A DNA stretch of 40,834 nt from Atribacterota bacterium (GCA_028703475.1 JAQVMU010000007.1:1-40834); one strand, 5' to 3'; numbered from the stretch's first letter, positions 8,994 to 18,384 are shown. Notes: generated by a model not told the origin, from the sequence alone. A program made the numbers and translations.

Positions 8994-10976
8994 TTATATT
9001 TTATTTTTTATTGTTTTTAGAATCTGTTGTGCTATTTTCTCTGCATCAAAGCCTAATTCCCTGGCAACCTGTTCCCCGGCACCGCTCTCTCCAAAACGAC
9101 GAATAAAGATCCCCAATGACAAATTCGAAATAACTTCATACCACCCCTGTCCTGTAGTAGCTTCAATAACTACTTTCAATTTATCAGAATTCCCTAAAAT
9201 ATCAGCTTGGTATTCACGACCACTAATGGCAAAGGCTTCTCTGTCAGGTACAGAAATAACACGGCAGAAAATATTCTCCTGTTTTAAAATATTCTTAACC
9301 TGCAACGCAGTCTGAACCTCACTTCCGCTTGCTGCAATTGAAATTTCATATTTGTCCTTATTTTCCTTGATTACATAGGCTCCTTTTTTAAATTCATCCA
9401 TATTAACCGGTACTCCAAGTTTTGGCAAATTCTGCCGGGAAAGAATTAAAGCAGTAGGACCATCTTTTCTTTCTAATATAACTTGCCATGCGGCTTTTAC
9501 CTCTTCACTATCTGCAGGCCTGATGACTTTAAGGTTGGGAATAATTCTAAGAGATTCTACATGCTCAATTGGCTGGTGAGTAGGGCCATCTTCACCAACA
9601 TAAACTGAATCGTGAGTAAATATGTATATTACCGGCAAACCCATCATTGCAGCTAACCTGATAGATGGTCTCATGTAATCAGAAAAAACCAAAAAAGTAG
9701 AGCAATAAGGTCGAATACCTTTGTGTAAAGACAGACCATTACAAATAGCCCCCATAGCATGTTCTCTAACTCCAAAACGAATATTTCTGGCATTAAAATT
9801 ACCTTTTTGCAACTCAGGGAGGCCATCCAGATAGGTTTTAGTAGAAGGTGAAAGGTCAGCAGAACCTCCAATCATATAAGGTATTTCTTCCGCTATCTTA
9901 TTTAGTATTTTTCCTGAAGCACTCCTGGTGGCAATTTTTTCTTCAAAAATAATCTCCGGAAATTTTATATTTTCCGGAACATCAAGATTGATTCCCTTAT
10001 CCCATTCCTTTCGTTTTTCGGGGAACTGTTGGGACCAGCTTTCAAAAATACCATTCCACTTTTTTCTTTCTTCTGTACATTTCTGTAAGTTTTTATCGAA
10101 ATATTCTTTTACTTCTCCGCTTACATAAAATGTCTTATCAACTGGTAAGCCAATCTTTCTTTTCAGTCCCTCAATTTCTTCTTTTCCCAATGGTTCCCCA
10201 TGGGCAATATGGCTATCCTGTTTTGTGGGAGCTCCAAAACCTATATGCGTTTTTGCAATAATCAGTACAGGTTTTTCCTCATTTTCTTTGGCTTTCATTA
10301 AAGCCATTCTAAGTTCATCAATATTATGTCCATCAATATCTTCAATAACCTGCCAGTTATAAGCACGATATCGTTCAGCAACTGATTCGGTAAAAGTCAC
10401 ATCGGTTCCACATGCTAATGAAATACAATTTTTATCATAGATTACAATTAATTTTCCAAGTCCAAGGTGTCCAGCCAAAGAAGCAGCTTCAGAGGTAATA
10501 CCCTCCATCATACATCCATCGCCAGCCAGAACATATGTATAGTGATCAACAATTTTAAATTCTTCTGTATTGAACCTGCTGGACAATATCTTTTCAGCAA
10601 TTGCCATTCCAACTCCGTTAGCCAATCCCTGCCCAAGTGGCCCGGAAGTAGTTTCAACCCCGGGTGTAATTCCATATTCCGGATGGCCTGGAGTTTTAGA
10701 ATTAAGCTGTCTGAATTTTTTTATATCCTCTAAGGTTACCTCGTAACCGGATAAATATAATAATGAGTACAATAAAGCCGATCCATGGCCAGCTGACAGA
10801 ATAAAACGGTCTCTGTCAGTCCAATTCGGTTCTTTTGGATCATATTTAAGAACTTCACCAAATAAAACTGCACCAATTTCAGCACATCCTAATGGCAACC
10901 CAGGATGTCCAGAGTTGGCTTTCTCGATCATATCCACTGACAAACCTCGTACAATATTTGCAACATCTTTTAGCAT
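8994..10976 (-). CDS. tkt: transketolase
   Basis: Transketolase moves two-carbon units between sugar phosphates in the non-oxidative pentose phosphate pathway, with thiamine diphosphate as cofactor. The protein is full length at 660 residues, not the split N/C form found in many anaerobes. NSGHPGLPLG at 21-30, SAGHGSALLY at 61-70, the thiamine-diphosphate motif GDGCMMEG at 152-159, and the C-terminal-half FGVREHAMGA with the catalytic glutamate are all present. The ribosome site GGGAGG stands eight bases before the ATG. It is followed by the AOR-type gene in the same orientation and preceded by the glycyl radical enzyme gene 93 bases away. Confidence 0.96.
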   Translation of the reverse strand: MLKDVANIVRGLSVDMIEKANSGHPGLPLGCAEIGAVLFGEVLKYDPKEPNWTDRDRFILSAGHGSALLYSLLYLSGYEVTLEDIKKFRQLNSKTPGHPEYGITPGVETTSGPLGQGLANGVGMAIAEKILSSRFNTEEFKIVDHYTYVLAGDGCMMEGITSEAASLAGHLGLGKLIVIYDKNCISLACGTDVTFTESVAERYRAYNWQVIEDIDGHNIDELRMALMKAKENEEKPVLIIAKTHIGFGAPTKQDSHIAHGEPLGKEEIEGLKRKIGLPVDKTFYVSGEVKEYFDKNLQKCTEERKKWNGIFESWSQQFPEKRKEWDKGINLDVPENIKFPEIIFEEKIATRSASGKILNKIAEEIPYMIGGSADLSPSTKTYLDGLPELQKGNFNARNIRFGVREHAMGAICNGLSLHKGIRPYCSTFLVFSDYMRPSIRLAAMMGLPVIYIFTHDSVYVGEDGPTHQPIEHVESLRIIPNLKVIRPADSEEVKAAWQVILERKDGPTALILSRQNLPKLGVPVNMDEFKKGAYVIKENKDKYEISIAASGSEVQTALQVKNILKQENIFCRVISVPDREAFAISGREYQADILGNSDKLKVVIEATTGQGWYEVISNLSLGIFIRRFGESGAGEQVARELGFDAEKIAQQILKTIKNKI

Positions 10977-11069
10977 TATTAATGCCTCCCACGTTTTATA
11001 TTTATTCTATTCAATTTTTAATCTTTTATAATTCTGTCTATCCTATTAAGTATATAATTATTAACTATA

Positions 11070-13433
11070 TTATTCAACAAGTCCCTGCTCGGTACGACTT
11101 ATTATTTCATCCTGGAGATCTTTGTTAAGGTTGTTAAAGAAATCACTATACCCGGCTACTCTCACAATAAGATTTTGGTAATTCTCCGGGTTAAGCTGAG
11201 CAGCCTTTAAGATTTCAGTATCTATCACATTAAACTGTATGTGGTGACCGCCAAGCTTAAAATAAACCTTGATAAGTTGTGCCAGGCTATTCAGTCCTTT
11301 TTCTCCTTCAATTATTGAAGGAGAAAACTTTTGATTCAAAAGAGTCCCACCGGTTCTAACATGATCCATTCTGGCAGCCGATATAATAACAGCAGTCGGG
11401 CCTTTCTTATCTGCACCTTGGGCAGGGGAAATCCCTTCTGATAATGGTTTATTTGCTTTCCTTCCATCAGGAGTTGCCCCAACAACAGAACCAAAGTAGA
11501 TATGGCAGGTAGTTGGCAACATATTAATATGATAATAGCCTCCTTTGGTATTTTTACGCCCATCTACTTCCCTAAAAAAGGTATCAAATACATCTTGCAT
11601 AATACTATCAGCATATTCATCATCATTGCCGTATTTGGGAGAATGATTCTTTAATATATTCCAAATTTCTTTTTCTCCTCTAAAGTTTTGTTTTAAAATT
11701 TCCACTAAAGTTCTCATTGTAACACTACTATTATCATAAACATGATGCTTAATTGCAGATAGGCAATCAGTTATAGTCCCAATCCCTACTCCCTGTATAT
11801 AACTGGTATTATAACGTGCTCCACCGTTATTATAATCCCTGCCTCTTTTAATACAATCATCTATAATTATAGAAAGAAAAGGAGATGGCATAATAGAGGC
11901 ATATAATTGTTCAATTATATGGTTTCCTTTCACTTTTATATCTACAAAATAATGAAGCTGTTCCTTGAATGCTGAAAACAATTGCTTGAAATTAACAAAG
12001 TTTTCAGGGCTTCCCGTATTGATTCCTATTATTTTACCTGTTTGAGGGTCTTTACCATTGTTCAGAGTAATTTCCAGTATCTTGACCAGGTTAAGATAAC
12101 CAGTTAAAATATATGCTTCTTTTCCAAAAGCCCCGGTTTCTACACAACCACTGGTTCCACCTTCCCTTGCATCAGCAATATCCTTACCTTGTCTGAGCAT
12201 TTCAGATATCACTACATCTGCATTAAAGACCGAGGGCTGTCCCCAGCCTTTTCTGATTATTTCACAAGCACGTTTTAAAAAGTAGTCTGGATTTTTTTGA
12301 CTAAACTGGATATTAGTACTTGGCTGCAATAATCTCATCTCATCAATGACATCCAGGATAATGTAGGTAACTTCATTCACAGCATCTTCTCCGGTTGGGG
12401 TTAATCCACCATTATTGATATTAGCAAAATCAGTATATGTACCACTTTCTGCCAGGGTAACACCGACTTTTGGGGGAGCCGGCTGATTATTAAATTTAAT
12501 CCAGAGACACTCTAATAACTCTTTTGCTTTTTCTCTATTCAGGTCACCTGCTTTTAAGTCATTATGGTAAAAAGGATACAAATGCTGGTCTAAATGACCT
12601 GGGCTAAAAGAATCCCAGGTATTTAGTTCGCTGATAACTCCAATATGTACAAACCAGTACATCTGTAGTGCCTCATGGAAATTTCTGGGTGCATGCGCCG
12701 GAACCTGCCTGCATATATCTGCAATTTTTAACAGTTCCTTTTTTCGAATCTCAGCATGTTCAGTTTTGGCTTTTTCCTCCGCTTTCCTGGCATAACGCTC
12801 ACCTAATGTTATTATGGCATCACAACAGATAGCCATAGCTTTAAGCTGATTCAATTTTTGAAAAACATGCTCATCATTTTGATAATCAAGATTATTTATC
12901 TGTTCTATAATTTCCTGTTTAAAACCCAGAAATCCCTTCTTGTATATCTTACCATCTGCCACAGTATGTCCTGGTGCCCTTTGCTCCATAAATTCAGTAA
13001 AAATTCCTGCCTCATAACAATCTTTCCATTCTTTATCCATCATTTCAAAAAGTTGATATCGGATAGATCTTTTTCTCCAAAATGGAATTATTAATTCTTC
13101 CTGTATCTTTTTAACATCATCATTTACCGCAAATGAAATCCTTTCTCTGTTGGCAATCATATCTAAATCCTCAATTGTATGACAGCATAATTCAGGATAT
13201 GTTGGCGTTCCGCAGGCAGAACTCCCCCTTTCACCTACAATTAATTCTCCTTCTTCAATGTTAATGGTCTTCTTTTCTAATATATATTTAAAGGATAAAG
13301 CCCTTAAGATAGGAATAGTTACCGTTCCAGAATATTTCTGGTAAGCCTCAGTCAAAAGTCTTGCTCTCTGAATATCAATATATGGTTGGGTAGTCAAGCT
13401 TATGTTTCTTAATTTTTCAATTCTGGGGTTCAC
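11070..13433 (-). CDS. hypD: glycyl radical enzyme, probable trans-4-hydroxy-L-proline dehydratase
   Basis: This oxygen-sensitive 787-residue pyruvate-formate-lyase-type enzyme has its thiyl cysteine C430 and base E432 in GGTSGCVETG. The glycyl radical site is G761 in VRVAGYSDFF. Residues known (from memory) to line the HypD active site all recur at a constant offset of four: F148, H156, D274, S330, D335 and Y446. HypD dehydrates trans-4-hydroxyproline to 1-pyrroline-5-carboxylate, which is then reduced to proline or fed to ornithine and glutamate. The start is GTG, with GGAGG lying in the end of the upstream activase gene. No pyrroline-5-carboxylate reductase gene is in the window. Choline, glycerol or propanediol dehydratases are the alternatives but fit less well. 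Confidence 0.85.
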   Translation of the reverse strand: MNPRIEKLRNISLTTQPYIDIQRARLLTEAYQKYSGTVTIPILRALSFKYILEKKTINIEEGELIVGERGSSACGTPTYPELCCHTIEDLDMIANRERISFAVNDDVKKIQEELIIPFWRKRSIRYQLFEMMDKEWKDCYEAGIFTEFMEQRAPGHTVADGKIYKKGFLGFKQEIIEQINNLDYQNDEHVFQKLNQLKAMAICCDAIITLGERYARKAEEKAKTEHAEIRKKELLKIADICRQVPAHAPRNFHEALQMYWFVHIGVISELNTWDSFSPGHLDQHLYPFYHNDLKAGDLNREKAKELLECLWIKFNNQPAPPKVGVTLAESGTYTDFANINNGGLTPTGEDAVNEVTYIILDVIDEMRLLQPSTNIQFSQKNPDYFLKRACEIIRKGWGQPSVFNADVVISEMLRQGKDIADAREGGTSGCVETGAFGKEAYILTGYLNLVKILEITLNNGKDPQTGKIIGINTGSPENFVNFKQLFSAFKEQLHYFVDIKVKGNHIIEQLYASIMPSPFLSIIIDDCIKRGRDYNNGGARYNTSYIQGVGIGTITDCLSAIKHHVYDNSSVTMRTLVEILKQNFRGEKEIWNILKNHSPKYGNDDEYADSIMQDVFDTFFREVDGRKNTKGGYYHINMLPTTCHIYFGSVVGATPDGRKANKPLSEGISPAQGADKKGPTAVIISAARMDHVRTGGTLLNQKFSPSIIEGEKGLNSLAQLIKVYFKLGGHHIQFNVIDTEILKAAQLNPENYQNLIVRVAGYSDFFNNLNKDLQDEIISRTEQGLVE

Positions 13434-13436
13434 TTT

Positions 13437-14351
13437 TTATCCTCCAATAATAGCATAGATATTATTCTGAAAAAATATCTGTTGTAATTTTGTAATATGT
13501 TCATTTTTATTTGTGGATATGTTTTTAAGCCTGTTCTTTATCTGCAGTCTGGCAAATTTTTCAATGCCCATCCTGTGAAAAGGCAATAAACTGACTTTTT
13601 CTAACCTTAAGGAATTCATTAATTCTGCTATTGCTCTAATATCTTTGCAGGAATCATTAATTTTTGGTATTACAGGTACTCGAATCTCAATATGGCTTGT
13701 TTTCTTTGATAACCTTCTCAGATTATCTATTATGAGACTGTTTTGCACCCCGGTATATTTTTTATGAGTTTTTTCATCTATTACCTTAATATCATATAAC
13801 CATAAATCAACCATATCTGCAATTCTTTCAAAATAAACCCATGGAACATGTCCACATGTATCTATTACAGTACTAATTTCCATTTTTTTGCATTCAGAAA
13901 GTAATTGTTCTAAAAAATGAATCTGTACCATTGGCTCTCCACCGGAAAAAGTAACTCCCCCTCCGGATTCCTGGTAAAATATTAAATCCTTTCTGATTTC
14001 GGCAATTACCTGCCCCACATTGAATTTACTACCGGATATTTCTCTGGCGATAGCCGGACAAATATTAACACAATACCCGCAAGCCAGGCATTTATTTTTA
14101 TCAGTATAGGGATATTTGTCTTTTATTGTAATAGCATTCTGGGGACACTGGGAGATACATTGATAACATTGAATACAGTTATTGAAATTAAACAATATTT
14201 CAGGTTGATCCAACCAGCTTTCAGGATTATGACACCACCAGCATCTTAATGGACAACCTTTTAAAAAAACGGTCGTACGAATACCAGGCCCATCATGAAT
14301 GGCAAATCTTTTAATATCAAACACTAATCCACTATTCATATTAAAACTCAT
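13437..14351 (-). CDS. glycyl radical enzyme activating enzyme (radical SAM), HypE-like
   Basis: The activase uses S-adenosylmethionine and a [4Fe-4S] cluster to put the glycyl radical on its partner enzyme, here the gene three bases downstream. The 304-residue protein has the radical-SAM triad C33, C37 and C40 in CPLRCWWC. A ferredoxin-like insert with two more cluster motifs follows (C59/C62/C65/C69 and C88/C91/C94/C98), then the SAM-binding TFSGGEP. This two-cluster insert is typical of activases of dehydratase-type glycyl radical enzymes, unlike the PFL activase. The start is not firmly fixed: a second ATG is at 14337-14339, and neither has a strong ribosome site. Confidence 0.92.
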   Translation of the reverse strand: MSFNMNSGLVFDIKRFAIHDGPGIRTTVFLKGCPLRCWWCHNPESWLDQPEILFNFNNCIQCYQCISQCPQNAITIKDKYPYTDKNKCLACGYCVNICPAIAREISGSKFNVGQVIAEIRKDLIFYQESGGGVTFSGGEPMVQIHFLEQLLSECKKMEISTVIDTCGHVPWVYFERIADMVDLWLYDIKVIDEKTHKKYTGVQNSLIIDNLRRLSKKTSHIEIRVPVIPKINDSCKDIRAIAELMNSLRLEKVSLLPFHRMGIEKFARLQIKNRLKNISTNKNEHITKLQQIFFQNNIYAIIGG

Positions 14352-14378
14352 CTTACCAATTATACTATAAAATATTGC

Positions 14379-14930
14379 TTAATAATCCTGTTTAGTTATT
14401 TCAACCTGACTTATATCGTCTATTTCGCCCAATCGAACCTTCACGATTTCCCTGTGAGAAGTTGGAACATTTTTACCGACATAATCTGCTCGGATAGGAA
14501 ATTCACGGTGGCCTCTATCGATTAACACGGCAAGCTGGATGGAGTTAGGTCTACCCAAATCAACAATTGCATCCATTGCTGCCCTTATAGTTCTTCCGGT
14601 ATAAAGTACATCATCAACTAAAAGTATTTTTTTCTCCCCTATTTGAAAAGGAATCTCGGTTTTCACAACTATTGCATCTGGTTTTTTGTCCTTTAAATCA
14701 TCCCGGTAAAGTGTAATATCGAGAACCCCCACCTGTATTCTCACCTTTTCTATATTGTATATATGGAGAGCTATTCTTTTAGCTAAATATTCCCCTCTTG
14801 TTTTAATTCCAATTATGCCTAAATCCTCTACGCCTTTGTTTTTCTCAATAATTTCATGAGAAATTCTGAGCAATGTCCTATCAATATCCATCTTATTCAT
14901 TATAATAGATGATTGTTGAGAATATTCCAT
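14379..14930 (-). CDS. pyrR: PyrR: pyrimidine attenuation regulator / uracil phosphoribosyltransferase
   Basis: PyrR binds UMP and pyr mRNA leaders to promote termination in Gram-positive bacteria, and many members are also uracil phosphoribosyltransferases. The protein is 183 residues from the ATG chosen here. It has the phosphoribosyl-pyrophosphate motif [14 protein letters not shown] at about 103-116 and the family's [12 protein letters not shown] near the N-terminus. An in-frame TTG five codons upstream (14945) overlaps the ribosome site AAGGAGCT, so the ATG at 14930 is preferred. No pyr biosynthesis gene is in the window. The next gene, 27 bases downstream, is the glycyl radical activase. 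That is an unusual partner, and I see no PyrR-binding RNA motif in its own leader. Confidence 0.9.
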   Translation of the reverse strand: MEYSQQSSIIMNKMDIDRTLLRISHEIIEKNKGVEDLGIIGIKTRGEYLAKRIALHIYNIEKVRIQVGVLDITLYRDDLKDKKPDAIVVKTEIPFQIGEKKILLVDDVLYTGRTIRAAMDAIVDLGRPNSIQLAVLIDRGHREFPIRADYVGKNVPTSHREIVKVRLGEIDDISQVEITKQDY

Positions 14931-15025
14931 TTTTAGCTCCTTCAAATTACTATTAAATCCTTTTACAAGACTATTATTGTATTATTGAATATTCGTTAAA
15001 TTCATGAAAACAATATATGTATTTT

Positions 15026-15055
15026 ATTATATAAAAATAAGTGATTGATTAACAA
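15026..15055 (-). promoter_or_regulatory. possible promoter upstream of pyrR
   Basis: On the minus strand there is a TTGTTA box (15050-15055), an 18-base spacer and a perfect TATAAT (15026-15031). It lies about 95 bases before the pyrR start and would drive pyrR, the activase and the glycyl radical enzyme. The -35 box is weak. Confidence 0.45.
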
Positions 15056-15059
15056 CCTT

Positions 15060-15545
15060 AATTCCAGGTTTTTTAGAATTAATAAAGAAAATTTATTATT
15101 AATTATTTATTTACTATGGAATATTATTATACAGATTGTAGATATCAGGCTTTTAATTATTCTATTCCTGTCTTTTAAAAATGATATGGCAATGTGGCTG
15201 TTATTATTATTAACAGGATAAGCAAAATAGTGCTAAATTCATTTCTGTAACTCCTTCCTGATGATCTATTAGTTATAAACAATGCAATAATATTTAAATT
15301 TTTTTAAAATAGTGGAAACCTGTTACTCTTTTTATGATCTAAAGTAAAAAAATCCTGGTAGTTATTCTTACCGGTCCGGTTATTGATAAAATCCAGATGT
15401 TGCTTTAATACTCATTTTGCCACTTATCCCACTGGATAAGAAAAATTACTCTGCCGCCATTTAAATGCTAATATTCTGTTACTTCCCATGTAAAGTATAG
15501 CAAAAGTTGAGGGATTTTTTTTCGGGGAGATTTTAATATTTTTTG
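15060..15545. other. non-coding, probably decayed intergenic DNA
   Basis: I see no intact gene here. It holds a 7-bp inverted repeat with a 4-base loop (15423-15440, CTTATCC...GGATAAG). On the minus strand it also holds an AAGGAG site followed at the right spacing by a 10-codon frame (15210-15242, MNLALFCLSC). Both lie downstream of the broken TetR gene in its own direction. They may be relics of a target gene, but nothing recognisable remains. Confidence 0.4.
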
Positions 15546-15809
15546 TCACTTGGTAATAATATCTTTTAGGATATTTTCACTTATATTTCTATGCTGGCTT
15601 ATTTTTCCTTTTATTTTGCGATATTCATTAAAATACCCGCTTGAAATAATTTCTCCTGTATTCTTGAAATTCCGATAAATAGCAGCCTATGACATACCTG
15701 TTCTATCAGCAATATTTCTTATGGTTAAATTAAAATAATCTTTTTGGTGTATTATTTCTAAGGCAACAGATAGTATTTTGTTCCAGCGTTTTGATGGATT
15801 AAGACATTT
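15546..15809 (-). pseudogene. TetR-family regulator, broken remnant
   Basis: Translating the minus strand gives a clear TetR N-terminal helix-turn-helix: KRWNKILSVALEI, then FNLTIRNIADRTGMS, a TAG stop at 15687-15689, then AAIYRNFKNTGEI in the same frame. The stop falls between the helix-turn-helix serine and the recognition helix. There is no usable start: the frame closes at a TAG (15810-15812) just upstream, and a nearby ATG is in another frame. The C-terminal ligand domain ends early at 15546-15548. It is therefore a decayed gene. TetR genes usually sit beside a target such as a pump; none survives here. Confidence 0.8.
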
Positions 15810-15918
15810 CTATATTTTATCCTGTTGTTCAAATATAATAATATTAATTAACATTAACTTATATTTCAAAAACAATTGCAAGCTATTTATTTATTCTTGT
15901 CAAGTCTTCCAAATATAC

Positions 15919-17226
15919 TTAATTAACTACAGAAAAAGCTTCTTCCAAAACATCCATAGATTCTTCTATTTGTTCATCAGTAATAACCAGGGAAGTTAAT
16001 ATTCTGATAATATTCTTATTAATACCGGCAGTGGGAAGTAATACACCATGCTTTAAGCAGTACTGTACTATTTTTACTGTTTCTTCTGTGGCGGGATTTT
16101 TATTTTGGCGGTCTTTTACCAGCTCTAAAGCAGTCATAGCTCCTAATCCCCTGACATCCCCGGCCAAAGGATATTTATTCTGTATAGTATTAAATCGTCT
16201 TTTAATCACTTCCCCGATTTCCAAAGCGCGTTTCAGCAAATCTTCCTGTAAAATAACCCGGATGACTTCCTTTGCAACCTGACAGCAAACCGGATTTCCT
16301 ACATAAGTCCCTCCAATACTGCCTCCGGGCAATTCATCGGTTACTCTCTTACTTGCAATTACTGCAGAAAGAGGTAGTCCTGATGCAAGAGATTTTGCTA
16401 AACAGACAATATCCGGTTCAATTTTCCAGTTTTCAATGGCGAAAAATTTTCCCGTTCTTCCCATCCCACACTGTATTTCATCAGTTATCATGAGTATCCC
16501 GTACTTATTACACAATTCTCGAATATGCTCTAAAAAGCCTTTTACCGGAATATTAAATCCTCCTTCTCCCTGAATAGGCTCAATAACAATTGCTGCAATT
16601 GTTTCCGGATTGACCAGCCCTTTCATGATATTCTCAAATTCTGATATTTCAATAGAATGACGGTAGGAATTTGGATAGGGAAGGCGATATACCTCAGGGG
16701 CAAAAGGTCCGAATTTATACTTATAAGGAAAGGCTTTGTGAGTCATCGTCAGGGTAAGCAATGTTCTTCCATGAAAACAGTTTTCAAAGACAATAATTCC
16801 CGATCTTCCGGTAAACCCCCTGGCAACCTTTACTGCATTTTCAATTGCTTCGGCACCACTATTAAACAGGGCAACACTCTTTGGTTCACCACCAGGGGCA
16901 AGCTGGCTTAGTCTTTGGCATAACATGACAAAAGATTCATATGGCACAGCGGTAAAATCTGTATGAATAAAATGATTGACCTGTTCTTTTATGGCAGAGA
17001 TGATGGCGGGATGAGAATGACCTAATGCTAAACAACCCCATCCCCCGGTCAAGTCAATAAAAGTATTACCATCTACATCGGTAACCAGTGCTCCTTCTCC
17101 GAAATCTATGTATCCCGGAGACAGGGATTCTCCCATTGGCTTAAAAACATATCTTTCTCTTATTACAGCAAGCTCTCTTGATTTCGGTCCAGGTATGTCA
17201 GTCTTTATAGAGATGAATTTTTTCAT
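15919..17226 (-). CDS. class III PLP aminotransferase (GABA/ornithine aminotransferase group)
   Basis: The 435-residue fold-type I enzyme moves a terminal amino group of an omega-amino acid to 2-oxoglutarate. NSGAEA is at 122-127, the cofactor-binding DEIQCGMGRTG at 249-259, and the PLP lysine K278 in CLAKSLASGLPL. AAAGGAGATG precedes the ATG. It follows the ornithine carbamoyltransferase gene with a 72-base gap and is probably in its operon. That makes ornithine (giving glutamate semialdehyde/pyrroline-5-carboxylate) or 4-aminobutyrate the leading substrates. Acetylornithine aminotransferases are usually nearer 390-400 residues, so argD is less likely. The substrate cannot be settled from sequence alone. 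Confidence 0.85.
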   Translation of the reverse strand: MKKFISIKTDIPGPKSRELAVIRERYVFKPMGESLSPGYIDFGEGALVTDVDGNTFIDLTGGWGCLALGHSHPAIISAIKEQVNHFIHTDFTAVPYESFVMLCQRLSQLAPGGEPKSVALFNSGAEAIENAVKVARGFTGRSGIIVFENCFHGRTLLTLTMTHKAFPYKYKFGPFAPEVYRLPYPNSYRHSIEISEFENIMKGLVNPETIAAIVIEPIQGEGGFNIPVKGFLEHIRELCNKYGILMITDEIQCGMGRTGKFFAIENWKIEPDIVCLAKSLASGLPLSAVIASKRVTDELPGGSIGGTYVGNPVCCQVAKEVIRVILQEDLLKRALEIGEVIKRRFNTIQNKYPLAGDVRGLGAMTALELVKDRQNKNPATEETVKIVQYCLKHGVLLPTAGINKNIIRILTSLVITDEQIEESMDVLEEAFSVVN

Positions 17227-17298
17227 TTTTGCATCTCCTTTAATTATATTTATTTTTGTAACCTTATCCCGAATTCAGATTAGAACTTGTATTGTATT

Positions 17299-18297
17299 TT
17301 AACTACCTAATGTTGCAACCATTACGGCTTTGATAGTATGCAACCTGTTTTCAGCTTCATCAAAAACAACAGAATGTTTACTGCGAAATACTTCGTCAGT
17401 TACCTCCATCGATTCTAATCCATATTTTTCAAAAACTTCTTTACCAATAGCAGTATTGGTATCATGGAAAGAAGGCAGACAATGCATAAATATAACATCC
17501 GGATTATGAGTATTATTTATCATGTCCATATTAACCTGGTAATCTCTCAACAATTTTATTCTATCAGCCATCTGGCTTTCTTCTCCCATGGATACCCAAA
17601 CATCAGTATATATAGCATCAGCTCCTTCAACCCCTGTTGTGATATTATCAGTAACCTTAATTCTGGCTCCTGATTGTTCTGCTCTTTTATCTGCATCTTT
17701 GACTAATCCCTTGTCCGGATAAAGGGTCTCAGGTGCAACGACTCTAAACTCCATTCCCATAATTGAAGAAGCCATAAGCAGGGAATTCGCCATATTATTT
17801 CTTCCATCCCCGACATAAACCAGAACAGTATTCTCTAAAGGTTTTTTCACATTTTCCATTACAGTCATCAGATCAGCTAAAACTTGAGTAGGATGATAAA
17901 GGTCCGTCAAACCATTCCATATTACCCCACCTGAATATTTTGCCAGAGTCTCCACTGATTCCTGCCTAAAACCACGAAACTCAATTCCGTCATAATAACG
18001 TCCAAGCACCCTGGCAGTATCTTCCATTGATTCTTTTTTACCCATTTGCGACCCTGTTGGCCCAAGGTAAGTAATATTAGCCCCCTGGTCAAAAGCAGCT
18101 ACCTCAAATGCACATCTGGTTCTGGTAGAATCTTTTTCAAATATCAAGGCAATATTCTTTCCTTTTAATCTTTGTCTTTCTGTCCCGGCATATTTTGCTT
18201 TCTTTAACTCTATTGCCAAATCCAACAAAAACAGGATTTCTTTTTTTGAAAAATCTTTCAATGTAATTAAGTTGCGGTTTCTTAAATTAACTGGCAT
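17299..18297 (-). CDS. argF: ornithine carbamoyltransferase
   Basis: The enzyme makes citrulline from ornithine and carbamoyl phosphate, or runs in reverse in the arginine deiminase pathway. The 332-residue protein has the carbamoyl-phosphate loop STRTR at 57-61, HPTQ in the [10 protein letters not shown] segment, and the ornithine-binding HCLPSFHD near the C-terminus. The N-terminus ([16 protein letters not shown]) and the length are close to catabolic ArcB-type enzymes, but no arcA or arcC is in view, so direction cannot be assigned. GAGGATAATT precedes the ATG. A good promoter lies about 90 bases upstream. Confidence 0.95.
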   Translation of the reverse strand: MPVNLRNRNLITLKDFSKKEILFLLDLAIELKKAKYAGTERQRLKGKNIALIFEKDSTRTRCAFEVAAFDQGANITYLGPTGSQMGKKESMEDTARVLGRYYDGIEFRGFRQESVETLAKYSGGVIWNGLTDLYHPTQVLADLMTVMENVKKPLENTVLVYVGDGRNNMANSLLMASSIMGMEFRVVAPETLYPDKGLVKDADKRAEQSGARIKVTDNITTGVEGADAIYTDVWVSMGEESQMADRIKLLRDYQVNMDMINNTHNPDVIFMHCLPSFHDTNTAIGKEVFEKYGLESMEVTDEVFRSKHSVVFDEAENRLHTIKAVMVATLGS

Positions 18298-18384
18298 AAT
18301 TATCCTCTTTCTTTTATCGGCCTCTTATTAGTCAGGGAAATGAATTAAAACTATATTAGTTACTATTTACCTCTATTTACTTAA

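Noticed and set aside
15050-15076. AACCT/AGGTT hairpin with a T-run on the plus strand, terminator-like
   Set aside because: The stem is only five pairs and no plus-strand gene precedes it.
15778-15999. A plus-strand 73-codon frame in the gap before the class III aminotransferase
   Set aside because: It overlaps the TetR remnant and the aminotransferase C-terminus. The composition is AT-driven, with no ribosome site.
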